A stretch of 64,000 bases of DNA from an uncultured Bryobacteraceae bacterium (GTDB lineage: Bacteria; Acidobacteriota; Terriglobia; Bryobacterales; Bryobacteraceae): the NCBI GenBank assembly GCA_937924525.1, contig CALDSU010000001.1, positions 310,001-374,000 on the forward strand, read 5' to 3'. Shown piece by piece: positions 43,966 to 52,558 of the stretch. The notes below the pieces were generated by a model that worked only from the letters and a program-made list of their open reading frames with translations, had not been told where the DNA came from and did not search any database. The position numbers and the translations under genes were made by a program. Numbering within the stretch: the first letter of the stretch is position 1; the number at the start of each line of letters is the position of its first letter.

Positions 43966-45030
43966 GTGGTGACCGGCGGTTCCCAGTGGCGGCGCACGTG
44001 GAAGCTGGCGCTGGCGGCCTGTGCCTGCCTGGCGGCGGGGCACGGCCAGCGCCCCGACGCGATGGCGAAGGCGCGGCAGAGCTACGAACTGGCGCGCGCG
44101 GGCAACCTGGAGCAGGCCGTCGTCGTGATGCGGGAGGCGATCGCTCTCGAACCGGAGAACGCCCTGCTGCACTCCGCGTTGGGCGGCATTCTGGCCCGCC
44201 AGGACAAGCCGGAAGAGGCGCGGAGCAGCTTCGCACAGGCGGTCCGGCTGGACCCGACGAACACCGTGTTGCGTTTCCAACTCGCGCGCCTCCAAATGCA
44301 GACCGGCCAATGGGAGCCGGCTTACGAGAACCTGCGGCAAATCGCAACGCAGCAGCCAGGCAATCCGGAGGTGCTCGCGCTGTTGGAGGACGCCGCCTGC
44401 GAACTCGGCGCCGAATGGGCGCGGGCGCGGCGGTTCAAGGCCGGACAGGCGCTCGCCCGGGACGCGGCGCGGAGGTTCCCGGCTTCGGCCCGCGTGCACG
44501 AGATGCTCGGATTGTTTGAAACGCGGAACCAGGAAAATGTGCTGGCGGTGGAGGCGTACCGGAAAGCGCGGGAACTGGCGCCGGATTCGGCGGGGGCCGT
44601 CGCCGGACTGGCGATCGCGCAGGCGGCCGCGGGGATGACGGCGGACGCCGCCGCCACGCTGGAAAGCGCGCTGGGCCAGTTCCCCAAGGACGCGACGCTG
44701 CGCCAAGTCTACGGCGTGTTGATGCTCAAGTGGAGCGAGACCGAACCCGGCCGCCGCGCGCAGGGCATCCAGGCGCTGGAAGCAGCGTTGCAGCTTGACC
44801 CGAACCTCGCGGAGGCGCATTACCAACTGGGAAACGTGGCCCTCGAGGACGGCCGGGCGGAGGAAGCGGCCCGACGCTTCGAAACCGCTCTGCGCTGCGG
44901 CGAACCATCCAGCCGGGTCTGGTTTGCCCTCGCGCGCGCGTACCGGCGGGTGGGGCGGGCCGCGGAGGCGGAAGCCGCCATGGAGAAGTTCCGCGCCCAA
45001 AAAGCGGAAGAGGAGAAAGCCCGGCCCTGA
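43966..45030 (+). CDS. TPR-repeat protein, possible lipoprotein
   Basis: About 354 residues beginning GTG-GTG at 43966 (a GGAG site lies immediately upstream, so the second GTG at 43969 may be used). LALAACACLAAG is a signal with a lipobox-like LAAC. At least six tetratricopeptide repeats are visible: YELARAGNLEQAVVVMREAIALEP, ALGGILARQDKPEEARSSFAQAV, LARLQMQTGQWEPAYENL, AYRKARELAPDSAGAV, ALEAALQLDPNLAEAHYQLG and ALARAYRRVGRAAEAE. It likely serves as an outer-membrane or periplasmic scaffold. It lies between the two paralogous sialidase-fold genes. Confidence 0.82.
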   Translation: MVTGGSQWRRTWKLALAACACLAAGHGQRPDAMAKARQSYELARAGNLEQAVVVMREAIALEPENALLHSALGGILARQDKPEEARSSFAQAVRLDPTNTVLRFQLARLQMQTGQWEPAYENLRQIATQQPGNPEVLALLEDAACELGAEWARARRFKAGQALARDAARRFPASARVHEMLGLFETRNQENVLAVEAYRKARELAPDSAGAVAGLAIAQAAAGMTADAAATLESALGQFPKDATLRQVYGVLMLKWSETEPGRRAQGIQALEAALQLDPNLAEAHYQLGNVALEDGRAEEAARRFETALRCGEPSSRVWFALARAYRRVGRAAEAEAAMEKFRAQKAEEEKARP

Positions 45031-45059
45031 AGACGGCCGGGCGGTGAGGAGGAACCAAC

Positions 45060-46832
45060 ATGCGCGAAGCGGCGATGGGAATTGTTTTGGCCGCAGGCGC
45101 GGCGCTGGCCGCCAGTCCGGCGCAGCGGGTGGAGGGATGGACCGAAACGGTGTTTTCGCCCTCAGCCGGCGGGCGCGCCGCCACGCCCTATGACTATCGT
45201 GGACCGGCCGCCGGGTCTATGACTGCCGCGTGGTGGGCGCCCGGCCAGGCGGCGCGCAACTACGTGAGTTGGAAGACCGCCCCTTGTCCGGCCAAACAGG
45301 ACACCGAAGTCGCCTTCATCGCCGCCAGCGCGGTCACGCCGCCCGAGTTCAGCCGCGGGCCGCAGGCCAGGCTCTCCGTCAACGGCCAGGCCGCGCTCAC
45401 CTTCGACCTGGGTTTGACGCTGGACCGCACATGGCGCGGCAACGGCTTCGAATTGCGCTACCAAGCGCGCCGCGCGGAATGGCCCTGGGCCGCCGCGCAC
45501 CGGCAGTTCGAGCTCAACGGCCAGAGCGGGCGATACTGGCTGCGGGTTCCCGCGAGCGTGGTCACTGCCGGAGAGCCGCTCACGCTCAAAGTCGAGATGC
45601 TGCCCTTTCCGGCCTGGCCCCACGGCTGGTTCATGGTCAAGCACCGTAAGGACGCCTTGGCGGAGACAGCGGAAGCGCTCGGCGGGCAGGTCGAGCAGTT
45701 GCAGCGCGATGTACGGCGGTTGCAGGAACTGGTGCACGTGCTGGCGGCCAATCAGTACCACACCCTGGTGGACTCGCGCGACTACGAGCACCGCATCATC
45801 CACACGGACGGCTGGCGGCACCTGCATCCGGCCGATCTGATCAAGCTGCACAACGGCGATTTGCTGGTCACGGCCCGCGAGGCCGCCGAGCATATCGCCC
45901 GCGACGGGGACGTGATCATGTTGCGTTCGAAGGACGGCGGCAAAACCTGGGGAGGCCGCCAGGTGATCGCCGGCATCAAGGATCTGGACGAGCGCGAGGG
46001 CTGCGGCATCCAACTCCGCGACGGCACCATCCTGATGGGAATCTTCTTCAACGACCTTTACCGCGAGGATGGCGATTACGAGTGGAACTGGCAGAAAGCC
46101 GTCAAGTTCACGCCGGAGAAACGCAGGCTGGGCACCTACATCATTACCTCCCGGGACAACGGCTACACGTGGTCCGCGCCCAGGCATGTGGACACGCGCG
46201 GCATGCCCTTCACCGATCTGGAAGGCCCGGCGGACGCGCCGGTCGAGATGCCCGACGGCAGCGTGCTGATGCCGCTGATGGCGTACAACGTACGCGGAGA
46301 CATGTTCAACAAAGCCGCGGTGCTGCTGAAGACCGCCGATCAGGGAAAGAGTTGGCAATTCGTCTCGTTCATGGCGCAGGATCCCGGCGGGAAACTGGGA
46401 ATGTTCGGCGAGCCGGGCCTGGTGCGCACCCGCAGCGGACGCCTGATCGCCGCGCTGCGCAATGAGGGACCGGAGAACCGCATCTGGACCACCCACTCCG
46501 ACGATGGCGGCAAAAGTTGGACGCCGGTGAAGCCCTCGCCCATGGTGGGTCACCCCGCGGACCTGATGCAACTCGCCGACGGACGCATCCTGTGCACTTA
46601 CGGCACGCGTTCGCGGCGGCACGCCGACCCTGCCGGCATTCGCGCCGCCTTTTCGCCGGACAACGGCGAGACCTGGCAAATCGAACAGGAAGTGCAGATC
46701 CGCCGCGATTTCCTGAACATGGATATCGGCTACCCTGAATCGATGCAACTGGAGGACGGCCGGGTGATGACGGTGTACTACTTCAACCTGTTCGGGCGTT
46801 TCTTCCTGGGACAGACGATCTGGAGGCCGTGA
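45060..46832 (+). CDS. Secreted two-domain sialidase-fold protein (paralogue B)
   Basis: 590 residues with a strong GGAGG site and signal peptide (GIVLAAGAALAASPAQ). It repeats the architecture of paralogue A: N-terminal beta domain (GSMTAAWWAPG, PPEFSRGPQARLSVN, RRAEWPWAAAHRQFELNGQ), short heptad helix (LGGQVEQLQRDVRRLQELVH), and BNR propeller (LRSKDGGKTWGGRQ, TSRDNGYTWSAPRH, KTADQGKSWQFV, HSDDGGKSWTPVK, SPDNGETWQIEQ). By eye the two proteins share well over half their residues, with nearly identical lengths, so this is a duplication within one operon. Export is likely. The substrate is unknown. Confidence 0.8.
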   Translation: MREAAMGIVLAAGAALAASPAQRVEGWTETVFSPSAGGRAATPYDYRGPAAGSMTAAWWAPGQAARNYVSWKTAPCPAKQDTEVAFIAASAVTPPEFSRGPQARLSVNGQAALTFDLGLTLDRTWRGNGFELRYQARRAEWPWAAAHRQFELNGQSGRYWLRVPASVVTAGEPLTLKVEMLPFPAWPHGWFMVKHRKDALAETAEALGGQVEQLQRDVRRLQELVHVLAANQYHTLVDSRDYEHRIIHTDGWRHLHPADLIKLHNGDLLVTAREAAEHIARDGDVIMLRSKDGGKTWGGRQVIAGIKDLDEREGCGIQLRDGTILMGIFFNDLYREDGDYEWNWQKAVKFTPEKRRLGTYIITSRDNGYTWSAPRHVDTRGMPFTDLEGPADAPVEMPDGSVLMPLMAYNVRGDMFNKAAVLLKTADQGKSWQFVSFMAQDPGGKLGMFGEPGLVRTRSGRLIAALRNEGPENRIWTTHSDDGGKSWTPVKPSPMVGHPADLMQLADGRILCTYGTRSRRHADPAGIRAAFSPDNGETWQIEQEVQIRRDFLNMDIGYPESMQLEDGRVMTVYYFNLFGRFFLGQTIWRP

Positions 46833-48490
46833 GCAGAGCGCGGCAAGGCGGAAGGTGGCTGGGGGCCGCGGCGGCTGCCGTGGTCGCCGCGGCGTCCCCG
46901 GCGTGGTTTGCCGATGTCACGCGCGAGGCGGGAATCGTCTGGACGCATTTCAACGGGGAGTCGCCAGACCGGTTCCTGGTGGAATCCACCACCGGGGGGG
47001 TCGCTTTTCTCGACTTCGATCAGGACGGCCGGCTGGACATTTACCTGGTGAACGGCGGCGAAACCCGCCGGGGCCGCAGCCGCACTCCCGTCCGGAACGC
47101 GCTGTACCGCAACCTCGGCGGCGGAAAGTTCGAAGACGTGGCGGCGCGGGCGGGCGTGGACCGCATCCCGTTCTACGGCATGGGCGTCGCCGCGGCCGAC
47201 TACGACAACGACGGCTATCCGGATCTCTACGTCACCGGCTATCCGGCGAGCGCGCTGTTTCACAACAATCGCGACGGGACGTTCACCGACGTCACCGCGA
47301 AGGCGGGAGTCGCCAACCAGGGCGAATGGGGGTCGAGCGCGGCCTGGTTCGATTTCGACCGCGACGGGCGCCTCGACCTGTTTGTGGCCAATTACGCCGA
47401 ATTCTCGTATGACGACGCCCGGCGCTGCGAGTTTGGCGGGCAGCCCACCTACTGCGCCCAGACGGACTACCAGGGCCGTCCGCCGCGTCTCTACCGTAAT
47501 ACGGGCGCCGGGTTCACGGAGGTGTCCAAGCAGGCGGGCATCGCCGGGATGGCCGGGCGCGCGCTCGGCGTGGTGGCCGTCGACGCGGACGACGACGGGT
47601 GGCCGGACCTGTTCGTGGCCCGCGACGCCTCGCCGAATCTGCTGCTGATCAACCAGCGCGACGGCACCTTCGTGGACCGGGCGATGGAGGCCGAGGTCGC
47701 CTACAACATCGATGGCGTGGCCCGCGCGGGGATGGGCGTCGACGCCGGCGACATCGATGGCGACGGGCGGCCGGACTTCGTGGTCACCAATTTCGACACC
47801 GAGTATCACGCCCTCTATCTAAACACCGGCCGCTATCCCTATCGCGAATTCACCGTCGAATCGCGCCTGGCGCTGCACTCTAAGCCTTACGTGGGCTGGG
47901 GCGTGCGCCTGCTGGACTTCGACCTGGACGGGGACCTGGACCTGCTGATTGTGAACGGCCACCTGCACGAAATGATCGAGCGCTCCAATCGCACGGTGCA
48001 ATACCGCGAACGCCCGCTGCTGCTGGCCAACGACGGCAAAGGCGTGTTCTCCGACTTGCGGGAGAGCGCCGGGCCGGTGTTCGACACCGGGTACCTGGCG
48101 CGCGGGCTGGCCGCGGGGGACTTCAACAACGACGGCTTTCCCGACGCGGTCTTCGTCAACCTGAACGCGCCGCCCGTGCTGCTCCGTAACCAGGCCGTCA
48201 AACGCCGCGCCTGGGTGGGCGTCCGCCTGCGGGGTACGGACAGCAATCGCGACGCCATCGGCGCCAAACTCACCGCCACCGCGGCGGACCGCCGGTGGAC
48301 GCGCTGGATCAACGGCGGAGGCAGCTTTCTGGCCTCGCACGATTACCGGGTGGTTTTCGGCCTGGGCGACCTGCCCGACTCCACGCCGGTCGATCTGGAA
48401 ATCCGCTGGCCCAACGGCCGCACCCAGTCCGCCCGCGGGTTGCCCGCCGGGCGGTATCACACCATCACCGAGCCAAGGAGAACAGAATGA
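46829..48490 (+). CDS. Secreted CRTAC1 family protein (FG-GAP/VCBS, ASPIC/UnbV)
   Basis: 553 residues from a GTG overlapping the preceding stop (GTGA); signal segment WLGAAAAAVVAAASPAWFA. Calcium-loop repeats include DFDQDGRLDIY, DYDNDGYPDLY, DFDRDGRLDLF, DADDDGWPDLF, DIDGDGRPDF, DFDLDGDLDLL and DFNNDGFPDAV. The C-terminal ASPIC/UnbV domain has RGTDSNRDAIGAKLT, NGGGSFLASHD and IRWPNGRTQS. It has the same architecture as the protein at 1308-2972 but belongs to a different operon. The stop overlaps the aldolase-family start (ATGA). Confidence 0.88.
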   Translation: MSRARQGGRWLGAAAAAVVAAASPAWFADVTREAGIVWTHFNGESPDRFLVESTTGGVAFLDFDQDGRLDIYLVNGGETRRGRSRTPVRNALYRNLGGGKFEDVAARAGVDRIPFYGMGVAAADYDNDGYPDLYVTGYPASALFHNNRDGTFTDVTAKAGVANQGEWGSSAAWFDFDRDGRLDLFVANYAEFSYDDARRCEFGGQPTYCAQTDYQGRPPRLYRNTGAGFTEVSKQAGIAGMAGRALGVVAVDADDDGWPDLFVARDASPNLLLINQRDGTFVDRAMEAEVAYNIDGVARAGMGVDAGDIDGDGRPDFVVTNFDTEYHALYLNTGRYPYREFTVESRLALHSKPYVGWGVRLLDFDLDGDLDLLIVNGHLHEMIERSNRTVQYRERPLLLANDGKGVFSDLRESAGPVFDTGYLARGLAAGDFNNDGFPDAVFVNLNAPPVLLRNQAVKRRAWVGVRLRGTDSNRDAIGAKLTATAADRRWTRWINGGGSFLASHDYRVVFGLGDLPDSTPVDLEIRWPNGRTQSARGLPAGRYHTITEPRRTE

Positions 48491-49407
48491 GCACCCGCTA
48501 TCCCCAGGCGATTCTCGTGAGCTGCGAGATTCCCTGGGATGAGAACGAAAACCTGCTGGAAGACGTGTTCCGCGAAGAAGTGCGCCACACGCTGCGGAGT
48601 GGGTTCCCCCACCTCTACATCTTCGGAACCGCGGGCGAAGGGTACGCGGTCGACACGCCGCGTTTCCGCCGGATCGTGGAGATCTTCCGCGAGGAAACGC
48701 GCGGGGACGGCATCCACCCGCAGGTGGGCGTCATCGGCCTGTCGACGGCGAACGTGATCGAACGCCTCCGGATCGCCTACGACGCCGGCTTCCGGACGTT
48801 CCAAATCTCCCTGCCCTGCTGGGGCATGCTGAACGACCGGGAAGTGCTGAAGTTTTTCGTGGACGTCTGCGGCGCGTTCCCCGACTGCCGCTTTCTGCAC
48901 TACAACCTGATGCGGGCCAAGCGGCTGCTCTCAGCCGCCGATTACCGCCGCATCATCGACGCCGTGCCGAACCTCTGCGCCACCAAGAATACCGGGACCA
49001 CCGTGTACACGACGCGCGAACTGATGACGGTGGTTCCCGAATTGCAGCACTTCTTTGGCGAGGCGATGTTTCCGTACGCCTGTCTGTACGGCGAGTGCAG
49101 CGTGCTGAGCTCGTTCGGGCCGCTGTTCCCGCGCAAAAGCCGGGAGCTGTTTGAGCTCGGGGTCACTCGCCAGTTCGACAAGCTGTTTCTGTTTCAGCGC
49201 GCGTACCTCGACGCGGTGGAATCCGTAATCGCCCCGCTGCGCCGCCGCGAGATGATCGACGGGGCGTACGACAAGATGCTGGTCAAGCTGGGCGGTTTGG
49301 AAGCCATGACCACCCGCCTGCTATCGCCCTATGAGTCGTTCCCGGACGAGGTCTATCAGGAATGCCGGAGGATCCTGCATGAGCAGTATGCGGACTGGCT
49401 GGGCTAG
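48487..49407 (+). CDS. DapA/NanA-superfamily aldolase (dihydrodipicolinate synthase family)
   Basis: 306 residues; ATGA overlap with the CRTAC1 gene. It is a class I aldolase barrel with the superfamily motif FGTAGEGYAVD (instead of the common GTTGE), the Tyr of the catalytic dyad in LHYNLMRA (Y139), and the Schiff-base Lys K167 in LCATKNTG. Members condense or cleave pyruvate-containing compounds: N-acetylneuraminate, 2-keto-3-deoxy-gluconate, 5-keto-4-deoxyglucarate, dihydrodipicolinate. No dap genes are nearby. Its place among sugar-related genes points to cleavage of a keto-deoxy-sugar acid, possibly of the ulosonate type. It overlaps the next gene by 29 nt. Confidence 0.85.
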   Translation: MSTRYPQAILVSCEIPWDENENLLEDVFREEVRHTLRSGFPHLYIFGTAGEGYAVDTPRFRRIVEIFREETRGDGIHPQVGVIGLSTANVIERLRIAYDAGFRTFQISLPCWGMLNDREVLKFFVDVCGAFPDCRFLHYNLMRAKRLLSAADYRRIIDAVPNLCATKNTGTTVYTTRELMTVVPELQHFFGEAMFPYACLYGECSVLSSFGPLFPRKSRELFELGVTRQFDKLFLFQRAYLDAVESVIAPLRRREMIDGAYDKMLVKLGGLEAMTTRLLSPYESFPDEVYQECRRILHEQYADWLG

Positions 49408-50302
49408 CGCGGCGCTCGCCGGATTGCTGGCGGCGGCGTGGCCCGGCAGCGCGCAACCGCCCGCGGCCTTGGACGCTTTCTGGCGGCGCACGCTCACCCG
49501 CCTGCGGGAGCAACCGCTGGACGCGCGGGTGGAGCCGGTGGCCGACCCGGCGCCGTACCGCACGTTTCGCGTCACCTTCACCAGTCTCGACGGCATCCGC
49601 ATCCGCGCCCGGCTGGGCGTGCCCGTCGGGCATGGGCGGGAGCGGCTGCCGGCGATTGTGGCCGCGCCCGGCTACGGCGGCGTGCAGCACGGGATCATGC
49701 TGGCCGAATGCCAGCGGGGATATCTGGTGTTGCAGGTGGATCCGCGTGGGCAGGGCGAGTCTGGCGAACTGTTTTCGTTGCGGGGCGCCGAGAAGCTCAC
49801 CTGGGGAATCGAGCGGCCGGAGGGGTACTATGATCAGGGCGCCTACGCCGACCTGGTCCGCGGCGTCGACTACCTGGTCACCCGGGAGGACGTTGATCCG
49901 TCCCGGATCGCGGCGGTAGGCGCCAGCCAGGGCGGAGGTCTGGGGTTGGCGCTGGCCGCGCTGGATCCGCGGGTCCGCGCGGTGGTGGGGCACGTGCCGT
50001 TCCTTTGCGATTTCCGGCAGGCCGCGCGCACGCCGGAATCGCTGGTGCGGAAGATCCTGGAGCGCACGGGCGCCGACCCGGAAGCCGCGCAGCGCTCGCC
50101 GGACTGCTTCGATCCGCTCCACCTAGCCGGGCGCATCCGCGCGCCGGCGCTGAGCGGCGCCGGCGGAAAGGACAAGACGTGTCCCCCGGACACCATTCGC
50201 GCAATCTACGATCGGATTCCGGCGCGGAAGAGCTTGTTTCACGATCCTGGCCTCGAGCACCCTCGTCGAGCGAGTTCTACGCGCTCGTCTGGCCGTGGCT
50301 GA
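49379..50302 (+). CDS. Secreted acetyl-xylan-esterase-like hydrolase, C-terminus frameshifted
   Basis: About 307 residues from the ATG at 49379 (MSSMRTGWASAALAGLLAAAW signal). An alpha/beta hydrolase of the AXE1/cephalosporin-C deacetylase type: APGYGGVQHG, VDPRGQGESGE, nucleophile Ser in AVGASQGGGLG, the acid in GAGGKDKTCPPDTI, and the His in HDPGLEHP. After LEHP the frame becomes RRASSTRSSGRG and stops at 50302. The -1 frame gives the expected family ending SSSEFYALVWPWLMRHLLR to about 50322. A 1-nt loss near 50264 explains this. The catalytic triad is upstream of the break, so activity may survive. A sequencing error is possible. Confidence 0.75.
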   Translation: MSSMRTGWASAALAGLLAAAWPGSAQPPAALDAFWRRTLTRLREQPLDARVEPVADPAPYRTFRVTFTSLDGIRIRARLGVPVGHGRERLPAIVAAPGYGGVQHGIMLAECQRGYLVLQVDPRGQGESGELFSLRGAEKLTWGIERPEGYYDQGAYADLVRGVDYLVTREDVDPSRIAAVGASQGGGLGLALAALDPRVRAVVGHVPFLCDFRQAARTPESLVRKILERTGADPEAAQRSPDCFDPLHLAGRIRAPALSGAGGKDKTCPPDTIRAIYDRIPARKSLFHDPGLEHPRRASSTRSSGRG

Positions 50303-50335
50303 TGCGGCATCTCCTACGCTAAAAGCCGCACGCGC

Positions 50336-51562
50336 ATGGAAATCACCCCCGCCGTCGAGCGCCGCAACGGCCGCATCTTTCTGATCAACTATGTGCTGGT
50401 CTACCTGGCCGCGCCGGTGTTGTATATCGGCGTGGTGCAGGCGGCGCTGTGCGACAAGCTGGGCGCGAGCGCGCTGGTGGCCAACCTGCCCGCGTCCACG
50501 TACATGCTGGGCAGTCTGTGCCCGCTGCTGCTGTCGTGGCTGGTGCCGGCGCGGCATTACCGTGCGGTCGTGGTGTGGGCCAACGGGTGCACCGCGGCGT
50601 TGATCGGGGGCGTGTTCCTGACGCTGGCGCTGCCGTGTCCCGCGTGGATGCGGATCGCGGCGCTCCTGGTGCAGGGACTGATCCAGGGATGCTGCGCCGC
50701 GGCGTCGCACGTGTTCATGATTCACTGCCTGCGCGGCGGCACGACGGCGGAGGGCCAGGCGCGCGCGCTCAAGGCGACCTTCGCCATCACGCCGCTGTTC
50801 GCCGTAGCCGGGTCGCTAGGCGCGCAATATGTGTTGGACGCGGGCATCCCCGGCGTGCGCTTCCCTTACGATTTCGCCTTGGTGCACCTGGCCGCCGTGC
50901 CGTGCCTGGCGTTCATCGCCTGGAACAGCAGCCGGTTTCAGTTGGTCCCCGCGCCGGAGGAACTGCGGCAGCCGCTGGGCGGGTTCCTGCTGTCGTGCGG
51001 CCGCGCTCTGGCCGCCGACCGCACCCTGCTGGTGCTCTGGCTGGGTTACTTTTTGTGGTGCTCCACCGCGAACGTGGTCACCAACTTCTCGTTGTACACC
51101 CGGGAGGCCATGGGCCGCGACCCGAACGAGGTCGCCGGCTGGACCATGGCGATCCGCTTCGGCTGTAAAGCGCTGGGCGGGTTCTTGCTGGGCGCCATCG
51201 CGGTGCGCTTCGGGCTGCGCGCCAGCGTCATTACCTCCGTGGTGATGCTGGGGGCGGCTTGCCTGTGGGCCTGGATCGTGCCGGGGCCGGCCTACCTGTT
51301 CACGTTCGGCCTGATCGGCATGGGCGAACTGGGCGGAGCCTACTTCCCCAACTACGTCGCCGCGATCTCGCCGGTGGCCACCAGCGCGCGCAACATCGCG
51401 CTGCTTACCCTGGCGGCGCCCCCGTCCGGCATCGCGCCGGCTTTGCACGGCTGGCTGACCGACCGCTACGGCTTCCCCGCCAGCTTCGCCGCGGGCACGC
51501 TGACCGCGCTTCTCTGCCTGGGGCTTTTCCGCCTCGACCGGCCGCGCCGTCAGAGCGCATAG
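50336..51562 (+). CDS. MFS transporter
   Basis: 408 residues with twelve hydrophobic segments: IFLINYVLVYLAAPVLYIGVV at the start, LGSLCPLLLSWLVPARHYR with its following basic residue in the loop after TM2, and later segments such as SVITSVVMLGAACLWAWIV and LLTLAAPPSGIAPALHGWL. It has a typical two-bundle layout with a long central loop near residues 195-225. Sitting at the end of the operon, it probably imports the sugar or sugar acid handled by the preceding enzymes. The 3' end overlaps the convergent amidohydrolase gene by 13 nt. Confidence 0.85.
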   Translation: MEITPAVERRNGRIFLINYVLVYLAAPVLYIGVVQAALCDKLGASALVANLPASTYMLGSLCPLLLSWLVPARHYRAVVVWANGCTAALIGGVFLTLALPCPAWMRIAALLVQGLIQGCCAAASHVFMIHCLRGGTTAEGQARALKATFAITPLFAVAGSLGAQYVLDAGIPGVRFPYDFALVHLAAVPCLAFIAWNSSRFQLVPAPEELRQPLGGFLLSCGRALAADRTLLVLWLGYFLWCSTANVVTNFSLYTREAMGRDPNEVAGWTMAIRFGCKALGGFLLGAIAVRFGLRASVITSVVMLGAACLWAWIVPGPAYLFTFGLIGMGELGGAYFPNYVAAISPVATSARNIALLTLAAPPSGIAPALHGWLTDRYGFPASFAAGTLTALLCLGLFRLDRPRRQSA

Positions 51563-52548
51563 AGTTCGCGCGCGTTCGCAAAGAAGATCTGTTCGATGTC
51601 GCGATCCTTGAGTTGCAGGCTCCAACAGGCCAGTTTGAGCGTCCGCAGGGACTCGATGCCGATCAGGGTGGGGAGGACGGCGGCGTAGCCGGCTTCGAAC
51701 TTCGTGTTGTCCGCCGACAGCCACAGGAACGAGTCGCCCACCGCGACGCAGCGCCCGCGCAGGTGGGACACGGGGAAGTCCGAGCCGTACATCAGCCGGT
51801 CCGCGCCCAAGGTGCGGATGATGGCTTCGTAGGCGCCGGCGTCGGTCACGGCGCTGGAATCGCACCACACATTGCGCAGGCCGCGGAGCGCGCCAATTCC
51901 CTCGAGGGTGTGGTGTGGATTGAAGCCCCGCGCGCCGTGCGCCAGAATCCACTTCATGTTCGGGTAGCGCTCGGCCCAGACGCGGATCACCTGCTGGTTT
52001 TCCGGGTCCGCCATCGCCCGCGGCTTCACCATGTGCAGCGTGATGCTCAGCCCTTCCTCGTGGGCCACGCGGACGTGTTCCTCCGGCAGGTATTCGGGAA
52101 TCGAGGCGTAGTACGTGTCGGCCCGCGCCGCGTAGACGTGGTAGCACTTCAGGCCCACAAAGCCCTCGCGCCGCACTGACTCCCGGATGAATTCGGGATC
52201 CATCTCCGGCCGGACCAGCATGTGTCCCCGGGACCGCGGACGGGTCCGGACCTCATCCGCCAGGAACCGGTTGGCGGCGGGGAAGTCCATCGACGGGTTG
52301 GGGAAGCCGAAGAACAGCCCGTCCACTTCACGCCCCGGATGGATTTCGTCCATCCGGCGCAGAAACTCGGCCATGCCGGCGCTCGCCGGGCCACGCTGGA
52401 TCCAGGCCGGCGGACCGGCGGCGAACTGCGACAGTTCATACAGGTGCGCGTGCGCATCGAATAGGCGCGGGGGCACGAACGCATCGAGTTCGCGGGCGAA
52501 CAGTTCGCGGTCCGCATCCAGCACCTGCCAGTCAGTAGGAGGAGGCAT
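51550..52548 (-). CDS. Amidohydrolase-2 family protein
   Basis: 332 residues from the ATG at 52548. Metal-binding text is LFDAHAHLYEL (HxH), VGLKCYHVYA, ITLHMVKPR, ILAHGARGF and the Asp in LMYGSDFPVSHLRG. It is of the amidohydrolase-2 group (decarboxylases and lactonases such as 2-amino-3-carboxymuconate semialdehyde decarboxylase-like). The N-terminal extension to 52617 has no support. It is the last gene of the minus-strand unit with IclR, SDR and FadR-type regulator. The gap to the IclR stop is 10 nt. Its role is likely hydrolysis of a sugar-acid lactone or aromatic intermediate. Confidence 0.85.
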   Translation of the reverse strand: MPPPTDWQVLDADRELFARELDAFVPPRLFDAHAHLYELSQFAAGPPAWIQRGPASAGMAEFLRRMDEIHPGREVDGLFFGFPNPSMDFPAANRFLADEVRTRPRSRGHMLVRPEMDPEFIRESVRREGFVGLKCYHVYAARADTYYASIPEYLPEEHVRVAHEEGLSITLHMVKPRAMADPENQQVIRVWAERYPNMKWILAHGARGFNPHHTLEGIGALRGLRNVWCDSSAVTDAGAYEAIIRTLGADRLMYGSDFPVSHLRGRCVAVGDSFLWLSADNTKFEAGYAAVLPTLIGIESLRTLKLACWSLQLKDRDIEQIFFANARELYAL

Positions 52549-52558
52549 GGAAAGAGCC

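Noticed and set aside
48487-49407. Lysine biosynthetic dapA
   Set aside because: No other lysine genes nearby; motif GTAGEG and sugar-catabolic context fit another branch of the superfamily.
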